A stretch of DNA of 64,000 bases. Source: Begonia masoniana (lineage: Eukaryota > Streptophyta > Magnoliopsida > Cucurbitales > Begoniaceae). The translations under genes and the position numbers were made by a program. Position 1 is the stretch's first letter. Each line of letters starts with the position of its first letter. The DNA lies in contig CM039508.1 of the NCBI GenBank assembly GCA_022432975.1, positions 47,023,646 to 47,087,645 of the forward strand, in the 5' to 3' direction. This document shows positions 46,592-57,400 of the stretch, in pieces. The notes under the pieces are model-generated. The model was not told the origin of the DNA. It made no database searches and saw only the letters and a list, made by a program, of their open reading frames with translations.

Positions 46592-48757
46592 TGTAACACT
46601 CGGTTCTATCGAACTAATCCTCTATTCTTTTAATTAATGGTACACTTTAAATGGCAATAATAAAAGTAGGGTTAGTGGATGATTAGGCAAGGGCATAAGA
46701 GTAATTGAAAATTTAAAAGTGGATAACGTATTTAAGGAAAGAGGTTTTTGGTTTAATGCACTGTAGCCGCCACTATTTTCCCAAATCATTTTCGACTCTC
46801 AGCTCCTCAGCTCAGCAGAGTGCGCTAGGAGATTCTTCTCCGATTTTCCCTTCGACTTAGATGAGTTTTACTAAGGTATCTTACTGCATTATAATTATAG
46901 ACGATAGAGGAGTATCGTAGATGCATGTTTCTGGGAAATGCAGGGCGTAGGAGTTGAGTCGGGTCTCGTATGAATCGGGAATGCACATAGGACAGAGTCC
47001 CAAACTAGCTCCTAGGGTTTCTGAATGGTATAGGATAATGTCAGTGAAGATCTAATTGGTATTCTGTTTATGACTTTAGGTGAGCAAGGCTTCCAAAGTA
47101 GTTGAAACCGAGCTTTTCCAGGGAGCCAGGTAAGTGAAGTATGTTTGTGCCTTCGGGCCTACATCACATAACAGTAGGATTGTGTATGCTTGATTGTGTT
47201 TGTATGTCATGCATCATATTTTAAAAATATGTGAAAATGAATTTACATGAAATGACATGGTAAGGAATGAACAGACTGTAACAGTTGTTAAGGGAACTAA
47301 TCCACCCTTTAATCAAGAGAGAGGATGTATGACTTTGGGGGAAGTGATCCAAACCCCAATTTCACAGGGGGATCTGAACAGTTTGTTAAGGGAACTAATC
47401 CACCCCTTAATCGAGAGAGAGGATGTATGACTTTGGGAGAAGTGATCCAACTCCCAATTTCACAGGGGGATCAGATCAGAAACGAATGCATATGCAACTG
47501 AGATGAGAAAATAGAAACTGCATGTTTAGGAATTTATGTTTCGGCATTTCATTTCATTATAGCTTTACTTACTTAGCATTAGGCTAATAGATGAGTTTTG
47601 TGATGTAGGTGAAGAAGTGACAGCAGGTGAATTCCCTGAGTTTACTGAGGAATAGGTGAAGTTAGAGGAGCACTTCTATGCTACGGTTAGGTGCTTTGAT
47701 GAGGTAGTTTAACTTTTGTCTGAATGAGAGTTTTCAGTGGTTAGGTATTCTGATGAAGTGTTCTGGGAATTTTAATGATAGTAGAAGTTTGATACTTCTT
47801 TTAACGCTTTTGTGATCTTTTTTTCTGGATTTAGAAATATGTTTGATTTCGATTGTAGCTTGCTATTCTGAAGTTTTAAGAATTGTGGATTTGTGTTGCT
47901 CAGAATTATTTCAGCAAAATGTACAAAAATCGTTTAGCAGTCGGGTTTGCTCCTTATTAGAGTCTCTTTTTAGTCTATCGGTAGAAGTTGGGTGTTTTTG
48001 TCCGCCGGCAGATGTTGGAGGATTGAATCATCTGACTGACGTCATCAAAAGATATCTCTAGTAGAAGCCATCGGAAGATGTAGGCAGTAAGTTTGTCGTT
48101 TTGTGATCGGTGTGAGTTAGATGAATGAATCATCCAGCTTACGTCATCGGTAGCAGTGTATAATAAGTTTGTCGTTTTGTGATCGGTGTGAGTTAGATGA
48201 ATGAATCATCCGTCTTACGTCATCGGTAGAAGTGTATAATAAGTTTTGTCGTTTTGTGATCGGTATAAGTTAGATGAATGAATCATCCGGCTTACGTCAC
48301 CGGTAGAAGCGTATAATAAGTTTGTCGTTTTGTGATCAGTGTGAGTTAGATTAATGAATCATCCGGCTTACGTCATCGGTAGAAGTGTATAATAAGTTTT
48401 GTCGTTTTGTGATTGGTGGAAGCCTCCAGTTTCTGTTTCCGCCCCCTTTTCGTTGACTTTGTTTATCGGCAGATGTGTTTGACTCTTACGATTTTCAAGT
48501 TTTCACGCTTAAGTCTTGATCTCTTCTGGCCGAATTATTTCTTAATATTTTAACCGATTATTCAAACATTGTTTCATAGCTCTGCTTAATTCCGTTTTGC
48601 TCAAAAGAATTTCCGCTGGAAGATTTTAAATGTTTTGAGACTTTAGAAAAATGTCAAATTTTGACTTTTGAGAGAAGTTTTAAATTTGGTCCAAAGTTTC
48701 TCTGTTATGTTCGGATTATGTGTAACAAACTGGGTTCAGAGGTCTCGGGGCGTTACA
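46592..48757 (+). mobile_element. solo Ty3/gypsy LTR, TSD TTGAC
   Basis: Starts TGTAACACTCGG and ends GGGGCGTTACA (2166 bp). It is flanked by TTGAC at 46587-46591 and 48758-48762, inside the GTGATTGACGCCCGTGAAG repeat of the Sirevirus LTR. It is clearly related to the gypsy 3' LTR at 2036-4020 (same block order). It has an imperfect tandem repeat at 48020-48420 with unit GTTTGTCGTTTTGTGATCGG ... CTTACGTCATCGGTAGAAG. Confidence 0.93.
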
Positions 48758-49080
48758 TTGACGCCCGTGAAGATCAATCAAAGTGTAAAGGCAGTTGATT
48801 GGCGCCCGTGAAGTCCAATCAAGATTTCTCATTGAGGAGAAGTAGTGAATCTTCAAGGGGGAACCTTGAAGCGTGGACGTAGACAAGATTGGCCAAACTA
48901 CGTAAAAATCACAGTGTCATTTTTCTCTCTTTCTCTCTGTTTATTTTGAATCAGTAAACAATATTTTAAGTAATTTATATTGTTTAAGTAAAATTAATTA
49001 GGGCAAGTAATTTCTAACTCATCCACCCCCTCTCTCTCTCTCTCTCTCTCTCTCTTAGACAATCACGATCCTACAACCAA

Positions 49081-50225
49081 GACATGCCCCCTTCAAGTGA
49101 CACCCGTCCAAACTTATTACCGGTCGACATCCGGCTAAAAGACCTCTCTTACATGCATCTAAACACATTTAAAGTCGCTTGAATATGGGTTTTGTTTGAC
49201 CATCAACCCTGTCAACATTAATAACGAAGGTGCTACCAGGATTGGATCTCAGAACTTCTTCCGCATAAGACCCCAGCTGTATATATTGCACAGTTGAATC
49301 CACATTTACAGCCCTCCTCCTTGCCCTGATTGCTAGGATAGGGCTGATGGTGACATTAAAGTCTCGCCTAACTGTGTCAATGATAGATGATATTTCCCAC
49401 CGAGGTTGGCTTCTAAATCGATGCAAATAACGTTATGCCACCCACTTAGCTGTTGCATGTCGACTCTCCATTCTGCAAGCATAGTCATGAACATCATTCA
49501 ACCTCTTCACTTGGAAAGACTCTTCATTTGTCACCTTTGATGCGTAGAGTCTCCAAGGACAGCCTTTCAGACAAACCGCTTCTATTCTTGCTTTCTCATG
49601 TTTGGTAAATCAAATGTCAAATCCGTTAACCAAAGAATAATCAGAGATTTTTTTCCTAATTTCAGCCAATGAGCTGAATTTGTCTTTCAAACATATTTCT
49701 AAAGAGTTATTGACTGATTCGGCAGTGTCCGCTTCATGCAATCGTATCATCGGATTCAGCAGTAGAAAGATTGTCATCAGGTAAGGAGGCTGAAACTAAT
49801 GGAATCGGAATATGAATTGGATCTCATGCTTCACCCACAGCTGCAACATCTACATGAGTTGGATCCCCCGCTTCACCGACAGCTGCATTATCTACATGAG
49901 TTGGATCCCTCGCTTCACCAACTTGGGGACCACCATCAAACTCTGATGCATCAGAGGACTCATCATTTCTAGCCTCTTCCTGACAGATGCCTTCATGGTC
50001 TACGTACATATGAATATGACATTTGTGATCCAACGCCCCAACCATTTGAAGTACGTCATTATCAGACTTCACAATTCGCAATCCGTTTTCCAGTCCTAAT
50101 GGAGACTCCACGTAATACAGAGTTTTCCATACTTCAGCTCCGATATTTACCACCATGTCGACAACCTCAAAAAAGGACATCTTATCCACATCAATATTTG
50201 TCACTAGTGCATCATCTCCACCCAC
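49081..50225 (-). pseudogene. MULE (MuDR-type) transposase, N-terminal part
   Basis: From 50225 the minus strand encodes a 133-residue N-terminal region (MGGDDALVTNIDVDKMSFFE ...) with short GEARDPTHVDNAA-type repeats. Then, after breaks, comes the MuDR DNA-binding region GCPWRLYASKVTNEESFQVK with NDVHDYACRMESRHATAKWV, interrupted by a TAA at about 49429. Next come WEISSIIDTVRRDFNVTISP and EEVLRSNPGSTFVIN. The frame then reaches CRPVISLDGCHLKGACLG (first catalytic Asp region) at the Sirevirus border. The rest of the transposase is at 28465-29839. At least two stops outside the insertion show that the gene is dead. Confidence 0.85.
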
Positions 50226-50894
50226 ATACTATAAATTATTCTTCTTGACGAACTTCCCTCCATAGTGAAAGTCAATTGAAAATGTGTCCATCATCTTCCC
50301 TGCAAAGTTACATGAATTTAATTCGATTAAGCCAGTTTTGGTAATTAAATTCTAAACAACTTAGTACACATTTACATTTTTAAACAAATAATCTTCCAAA
50401 TGAAAAGTCCAGAAAATTTGTTCAGAATAAGAGCAGAAAATTCCCCACCAAAATCATTAGCAATATCAACGTAAACTTTAGCGGCTAACATTAAAACATC
50501 GAAGTACGAAATCAAATTTCAGCAACGAAGTTCAGAAACCCTAACTATTCAATAACAACTATTGGTTCAGATTTCATACTCCAAAAAACCAAAAAAATTC
50601 GACAATTACAATAAGTGTGAGAAATTTTTACCTTACCATCGTCAATAAGCGTGAGAAATTTTAATTTTCGTTAGTCTGGCGACTAGCGAGAGAGAGTCGA
50701 GCGCGAGCGAAGCGGGGGTCTCGGGAGAGAGAGAGAGCAAAAGTATAGCGCGGCGGCGAACGCGAGCGAGAGGAACGCGAGCGAGGGGGTCTCGGGAGAG
50801 AGGTCTGCGTTTTTGGCGAAATGAGAGGGAAATCCTGTCTTTCGAAGAAGAGAAAGACAGGATTTCCCTCTGGGTTTAAAGAAAAAAACTGCAG
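50226..50894 (-). other. 5' non-coding region of the MULE
   Basis: It contains a GC-rich direct duplication (GCGAGCGA...GGGGGTCTCGGGAGAGAG at about 50700-50800). It also has a perfect 20-bp inverted repeat: arms 50824-50843 and 50852-50871 with an 8-nt loop; left arm AGAGGGAAATCCTGTCTTTC. No gene. Confidence 0.6.
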
Positions 50895-51120
50895 TGGAAT
50901 TAACCGAACCGGTCCGGTCCGGTCTAATTCCATGTTGGGGCATCCTGGGAAGAAAAGTTGATCACGTGACAAAAACGTGGGTTTTTAAAGGAAAAAATGA
51001 CGGTATGGGCCAAATTGCACTTTACCCAAGTTGTAGGAGCCAAATTACCCATTATCCAAGTTTACGGTGTAAATTGCCCATTTCAGCTAGTTGTAGGGGC
51101 CAAATTGCAGTTTATCCAAA
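50895..51120 (-). repeat. MULE terminal repeat (transposase-proximal side)
   Basis: The sequence parallels the right arm of the MITE at 18655-18914: an ACCGAACCGGTCCGG block, then GACGGTATGGGCCAAATTGC, GTTTACGGTGTAAATTGCCC and a final GGGGCCAAATTGCAGTTTATCC. The opposite terminus should lie beyond the transposase 3' end, near 28.4 kb or the minisatellite. It was not found, so that end is lost or replaced. Confidence 0.7.
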
Positions 51121-51605
51121 ATTTTAAATAAATATAAAGTAACTTTAAATAAAATTTTCTATTTAATTTTAAATTGCTGATTTGGTAGAGTGGGTTTTAT
51201 TGACATTATGTTAATCAATAATCTAAAATTAACTTTACAACATTATTCTTTAATTTTTAACTTGATCAAATATTAGACGAATTAGAATGGACATACATTC
51301 CCATAAGACGTGCAATGCCATAAATACTAGAATAGCAAACTTCATTGGACCACTTTGTTATGTTTTTTTGAATCTCCTCACATTTCACCGTGCATGATTG
51401 AAATTCGAGTTGTCAACGAGTATGCCTTCTTTTCGTTAATTTGTGAATGTTTCGTCGAGTATGCCTCTTCTTTTAAACTGCGTCATTGTCACTAGGTCAT
51501 CAAATGGTTCATGACCCATGGCCTGTGGCCATTTTCTTATTGCCTCGTTCTCGTTCGAGATCGAGCCCAACCTGGAGAGTCGAGATTAGTCTTGAACATG
51601 TTCTA

Positions 51606-54043
51606 ATGCGAACCCCGGATATTAGGAGATTCGAGACCCTTCAACAAACGAAATAGTTCAAAAAATGCATTTGTGATTCAAGGATAAAATAAGAAAATAA
51701 GAAACTAAGACCCCAATCGAAGAATTTGATAGAACCATAGTTATCAAAATAGTAGTTTGACCTGAGTCACACTTGTTAATTGAACCGAAACTATTAAAAC
51801 ATGAGCTTGACCCAGACCAAACTCGTTGGTAAGAACCAAACCTATCAAGGGAGATTCTTCAAGCGTGACTTGAAGTAGATCGATGTTCTTCGCAAAGAAC
51901 CAAAGAGAAATTCTCTCTATAAAAAACTCAATTTTTAATTCAAACTTGTTCCTTCCACTTTTGTTTCATTACCTTGTGTTCCACCAACTCTTTGTAGTAT
52001 CCCTCTATACCTTTGTCATTGTGTTTTTTGAGCTCTCTCTATGAAGTTTTCGTCTCTCGATTTTGCTTTCGTTGGTAGTATTCTTCATCGACCTCTTCTT
52101 TGCATATGTATTGCTCATGGTGTAAAAAAAAATAACAATAAAGTTTCTGACTTTTTTTGTTTTTTTTACTATTTTGTCTTTTGCAAGAAAGATACAAATT
52201 CTTTCTTTTAATAAAAATTGAAACTTGGCTCAAAATGTATCAACTTTTTTTTTACTAGTATGACAAAAAGATTAAGATAAAGAAAAGATCAACAATAAAA
52301 TTTAAATATAGCACCTTGAATTGGCGGAATCAAAGCTCTGATAGCTGTTGGGATATCTCACATCGGTTGTGGAAGGGGTTGGTGATCAGTTTATAAGTGT
52401 GAGGGAAAGTCTCATCTCTTGAGCTAGCTTTTGGGATTGAGAAGACCCAAGATCACCTAACATTGGTATCAGAGTCCAGGTTTACAACAAATCTCAGTCC
52501 ATCGGGAGAAACTGGGTTGTCGTCTCTCTGATCCAAGGCCCGATGTGTGAAGGGGGAGATTGTTGGGATAACCCACATTGGTTGTGGAAGGGGTTGGTGA
52601 TCAGTTTATAAGTGTGAGGGAAAGCCTCATCTCTTGAGCTAGCTTTTGGGATTGAGAAGACCCAAGATCACCTAACAATAGCAACTGATGCAAAACCTAA
52701 ATATTAGGACATTTAAGACTCTTTAACAAGCGGAATAGTTCAAATGAACGTCTTTTAGATTCAATAATGAAGTAAGAAACTAAGACACCAATCGAAAAAT
52801 TCGATGGAACCGAAGCTAACAAAATAGAAACTTGACCCAGACCAAACTCGTTGGTAGGAAGCAAAGCTATCAAGCGAGATTCTTCAAAAGTACGAAGAAC
52901 TTTACGAAGAAGAATTACCAACAGAAGAACCTCCAACCGAATAATCACCAACTGAAGAGCAACCAACCGAAAATCCACCAACCAAAGAGCACAAGAAAAG
53001 GAGGTTAGTTTTCTTCAAAAAGATCCAATTTTTATGAAATTTCAACAAAATGAAGATAATTGTCCAATTGATGAAATTTTCCAAGAAATCCATGAGGTTC
53101 ACAAAGAAAAAGTGATATTCAACCATGAGCCAAAATAGTACGAAGTTAAGGTACAAGAGGTAAAACAAGAGGCTGAAAAAGAAAGATACTATCAACAAAA
53201 AGAAATTCAGGAGTGCAAAGTTTCGTTAAGAAAGATCGAACAACTTTTTGGCATGATGATTGAGGAATACGATAAGGTACAAGAAGCAAAAAAACATGAA
53301 TGATATAATCCAAGGTGTCAATAAGCTCAAGCCCAAGAACCTTACTCATTACAAAACATAGAAGGTCCAATGACAAGCCAAATAAGTTAGACACATTATG
53401 CCCAAAAAACATCAAAAGGCTGCAAGAAAGCATGCGATGCGCGTGCCCAAATCCAGCATCCAATTGCACACCCAGACCCAGGAGTTTGTGTGCCCAACCC
53501 GCACACGCCCAACCTCGCGCGCCTCGGGCCTGATCCGCATCTGTCCACCTGCGCGCCAGCCCATCGAGCAACGAGGCCGCACGCGTCTGACCGCCAGCCT
53601 ACCTCACAACCCAGCCTTGCGCGCCTGACAGCCATCCAAACCTTTAGTTTTTTGGATATTTTATTTTATTGTCGTATTTTACTTATTTTGCTTATTTAAA
53701 CATATAAATTAGACTTTGTTTTGAGAGTTTGATGATTAATGAAAATTATTTTTTACTTGTTGAGAGAGTCTTCTCTTTAGTTCTTTTCGAAGAACACGAT
53801 CTTCTTCAAATATTGACTTGAAATATCAAACTTGATAGATTTGGTTCAACCAACGAGTTTGGTTCGGATCAATCTCCTCTTATTTGATAGTTTCGGTTCA
53901 ACCAACAAGTTTGGTTTATGTCAAACTCCATCGACGATGTTCGATTGAGGTCAAGTCCCCTGTTTTTCTTGAATCCAAGGCATTTCTGTAAATTATTCTA
54001 CATTATTGTCGAGTCTCAGATCTTTTCGATTCGAGGTTCGCAT
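51606..54043. mobile_element. composite repeat with inverted termini and a 9-bp TSD-like flank
   Basis: The left end reads ATGCGAACCCCGGATATTAG and the right end is its inverted counterpart (...GAGGTTCGCAT). Flanks are CATGTTCTA (51597-51605) and CATGTTCTT (54044-54052), 8 of 9 identical. A third copy of the terminus starts at 52686 (TGATGCAAAACC). The phrase CTCTGATAGC...CAACTGATGC around the TRIM resembles a reversed tRNA-iMet primer binding site, so retroelement LTRs may be involved. The plus strand at 53150-53300 encodes QEAEKERYYQQKEIQECKVS and similar, gag-like coiled-coil sequence, followed by IEGPMTS. The 9-bp flank favours a MULE-like mechanism and the reversed primer site an LTR origin. 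Class unresolved. Confidence 0.5.
52346..52677 (+). mobile_element. TRIM element (miniature LTR retrotransposon), TSD ATAGC
   Basis: Two 117-bp terminal repeats (52346-52462 and 52561-52677) start TGTTGGGATA and end CACCTAACA. Directly after the first lies TTGGTATCAGAG (52463-52474), a tRNA-iMet primer binding site. Directly before the second lies GAAGGGGGAGAT, a polypurine tract. The internal region is only 98 bp and non-coding. The flanking 5-mers are identical: ATAGC at 52341-52345 and 52678-52682. This is a structurally complete TRIM. Confidence 0.96.
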
Positions 54044-54052
54044 CATGTTCTT

Positions 54053-57000
54053 TACAGGTGAGAAACTCTGCAGGCTGGCTTTGAGTAGTCAATGCCACGA
54101 TCATAGGTGACAAAGTCAAAGATGCTGTGAAACAAAGATGGTTGAATGGTGCAAGGACGATGGGTTGGATGGGTTGGATCTTGGACCTATGTGCCAAGAC
54201 AAAATTTTGTTCAAGACCCTTGAGAAACTTGACATAAGACAAAAATTGTCATAGTCACTTCGTAAACCTGACATTCTATGTTTCATCGAATAAATTTTTC
54301 CCCTTTTTGAGGTTTCTTATGACTCGCTTGGTTTTGCACCCGAAATTCGAACCTAACTAAGAACCAAGGGAAAAAGACTCTTTAGAGAAGAAATGACACC
54401 AATTAAAAAGAACTCTTAAGTTAATAGTAATTGTCCTTCAAGATCTACCCCGATTGATGTCAAGGAGAAGTTAGGGGCGGACATAACCCGATCTGAATTG
54501 CGAGTAAAATTGACCCGCACAGCTCGGTCGATCCTTCACGTTTCAATTTCAAGTTTTTTGTTCAAAAAACTGGATGAACAATGAGCAATCCAATTGTAAA
54601 TTAATCCATAAAAAATCATTAAACCCGACTAGGGCGCCAACATCTGACCCAGCCTAATATTCGGATCGCAACTCAATATCAGTCTAAAGCCCTGACCCTA
54701 TGTTTTATTTACCATTGAAACCGAACCAGAACCAACCCGTGTAAGTCAATTCGGACCGAGTTGGCGCAGCGAACAATCTACTCCTTGCAGAACCCATCTT
54801 ACTCTACTCCACGAGTCAAATACTTTCATCCCTAAAACTGAACTGGAGTTCCTAAGAACAACTCTTCAGAATTTTCTTGGTGCACCAGTGAAGCCATTAA
54901 TGACACCATCATTTAAAGTAAAAATCAAAAATCAAAAATTAAAGATTCCGTGAATACAGTTTATATTTCAAATTTTAGAACATTTTAATAAATCTATAAC
55001 AAACATTTTTCAACATAAGAATCCAACTTCCTCACAATTACAAGAAAGAGGTGTACAGAAATCCTTTGTTTGAACATAGCAAGAAAGAAAGTAGGCAATT
55101 GCGAATGAAGATAAACATCACAATTTTGCAAGTCTAGGAGCAAACTGCACCTGTAATTTTTTCTTTCCATTTGAACACGTACTAATTTCAGACGCAACAT
55201 AGAAGGGGAAATTCCAGTTCATGATAAACTGCATCTTTTGGGGAGGAATCGCCTCCCTGGTAATAAAAGCGTAGACAGGGGTGGTAGGTGGGTGGATAGC
55301 CTACTTTTGGTAATATAAATCTGACTTATGGGGCTTTCAGAGCACCTTCCGCACGTTTCCTTGACTTCATCATGCAAGTTCCTCACATCCTTGTGTATAT
55401 GAGGAGACAAGCCAACTCCAGATGGTTATTCATACTATACATAATCACATCTTCAGAGCAATATAGAATCAGATGATAACAATCTAAAGAAAAAGTCAGC
55501 ATGGTATTAATAGGAGTGAAAAAAATAAGGCTGGTGTTAGGAAACTAAGTCACTTGTTTAATTTTTGATAATTAACTTGTCACAAGGTTAGACTGATGAA
55601 AAGGTGATAATCAGAGCTTCAATAAATTAAAATTGATATTCTAAGCATGATTACTCATAAGAAGAAAAACAAAAACAAGCTGGACTAGGAATATCTTTTT
55701 TTTATCATATGACACTTAGAACACACAAAAGCAATTAGATGATTTACTTCCCAAACATGTATTAGGATGGTATGATCTACTTCCCAAATATGTGCTATGC
55801 TGGTAACGTCTTTTGGAAGTTGACATGCATGGTCGATTAGAATTGGTAAAACAATGAGTGAAGTTGATTTTCTATCCACCAAACGGCTTCAGTTCCCACA
55901 ATGCAAGTTTTTTTTTTTCAAAATGGAAGAGCGAAGACCTCAATTTCTATTTCCAGAAAAAAAATAGCTTTTGAAAAATAGTAAATAAAAAAAGAGCTCT
56001 GCACCTCTAATCTTTCTGTAAAGCATGACGGCTTAAGCCGTAAAAAAAAAATCCAAAGCTTTGAAAAAGACAATCACTCTCTCAAAGTTGATCGCAATAC
56101 CAAAATAAGGACAAAGTGAAGGGGATGGATAATAAAAAATATTGGCGGCAGAAAGGTGGCCGAAAGAGAAAAGATGAGAAAGAAGAAAGAGAGTTTCTCG
56201 TTGAAATCTCAAGTGCCCCTCCATGTGTTCAAGTTTTGAATTTAGCAAAAAGCAAGGTAGGAATGGGCCTCCATTTGAAGATATCATGCACAAATTGAAA
56301 TAAGAATATGTAAATAGAGTTTTGCAGAAATCTGGCGTAAGAGATCGCCTCCACACCTTTTAAGAACGAAAGATGGAGAGAGCTATTGTTCTATTATCTA
56401 ATCATCCAAATGAGGGACTAAAATAGAGCTAACATATATCTTTATCAGAACCATAAATGTAAACGAGGTTAGAAAATTTGCAACCTGAAATACTAATAAC
56501 CAATTCCATTTTGAATGGGGTTTTCCCAAAGATGGTCAAACAAGGTTCGTAGGAAGTGAAAAAACTTTTGCCGGATCTACTAGAGCTAGAAATCAACCAG
56601 AATTAGAACAGACATTTCTGTCCTTTTCATCAATGATAATGGATGCTTAAATTTTGTACGGGTAATGGGATCTAAATAGAGACCACCATATATTTCTACT
56701 TCCTCTCAGTTCTACAAATATCAAATCCATGAATAAAATTGAAAAAAAATACATTTTGGGAGTCTGAAACAAATATTCTCTTTACTTTAAAGTAAACTAA
56801 TTTTGTAAAAAGAGTTATTCGACACATATTGGCATCATAAAGAAGCAGGGAAGAAAAGATCTGAATTCAAACTACAAAAGATGCATATAATAACTCTTCG
56901 TGTTATATTAGTTAAATATCCAATCCACGGAATACAAATATAGAAATCTGCTATAACAAATTAACACCCTTAGTTTGGATCCCGAATCCTGCTACACTGG

Positions 57001-57400
57001 ATGTAATTTTTACCATGACTGAAAAACAAATCCAAACCTGAGAGATCCAAACGCAAGCAAGATCGAAGTTCTACTTCACGCGGTTTCCGATTCAGTTGAT
57101 GCAAGGCGGGAACCAATTCGCTCGAACTGTGTTCGGTATCCAAAAGTTAAAAAAAAAAAAAAAATGGAAAAGCGAAGCGATTCCCGACCTGCACCAAGCG
57201 AATCAGAAAGCGCAAGTGAAATTCATAGATTTTCAGAATGAAACAAGGGATTGGAAGCTGGAATGCAGCGTTTAACCCCATCGTGGGAAGGGGCCGGGGA
57301 GAGAGTAGAGAAGGAGACAGAGAGCCATAGGACAATGGCAATAATGTCGTAAGAGGATAGGTATTTATAGTTGAGACAGACGAACATAATTCTGACACGT
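54053..57400. other. no gene recognised
   Basis: AT-rich DNA with short ORFs only. On the minus strand, 57147-57420 might be a transcript leader: a pyrimidine-rich stretch, then MGLNAAFQLPIPCFILKIYE with a possible GT donor at about 57189. 55219-55420 encodes HKDVRNLHDEVKETCGRCSE. I recognise no family in either and cannot link them into a gene. Confidence 0.3.

Larger units (their letters stand above)
29840..49075 (+). mobile_element. Sirevirus-like Ty1/copia element, internally deleted, with nested LTR insertions
   Basis: The 5' LTR is 29840-33175 and the 3' LTR is 38199-49075 (interrupted). Both begin TGTTAGCTTAAATGCG and end near TTAGACAATMACRATCCTAYA. A primer binding site resembling tRNA-iMet (TTGGTATCAAAG, 33177-33188) follows the 5' LTR. 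Flanking 5-mers are ACCAG (29835-29839) and ACCAA (49076-49080), a TSD with one mismatch. Removing the element and one TSD copy restores the MULE frame (…GACLG|QLLIAIG…). The internal region codes for gag, a protease remnant, a pre-integrase remnant, the RNase H tail and a long 3' ORF. The integrase core and reverse transcriptase are deleted, so it is non-autonomous. The repeated GGGGGAGA tracts before the 3' LTR and the extra 3' ORF suggest the Sirevirus (SIRE/Maximus) group. Confidence 0.9.
38199..49075 (+). repeat. 3' LTR of the Sirevirus-like element, split by two nested solo LTRs
   Basis: LTR segments are 38199-38325, 45631-46591 and 48763-49075, about 1.4 kb in total. They match the ends of the 5' LTR closely. 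The 27-bp array is short here (about 45913-46165, roughly nine to ten variable copies). An upstream stretch of related GTCCAAAG/GTCCACG motifs (45690-45910) is absent from the 5' LTR. TATA box copy at 46397-46405. Confidence 0.88.

Noticed and set aside
52346..52677. Cassandra element (TRIM with 5S rRNA promoter)
   Set aside because: The 117-bp LTRs show no 5S-like internal promoter blocks; it is an ordinary TRIM.
53146..53635. ORFs on both strands rich in Arg/Pro/Ala (for example 53396-53635 minus)
   Set aside because: They come from a locally GC-rich part of the composite repeat, overlap each other in several frames and match no family.
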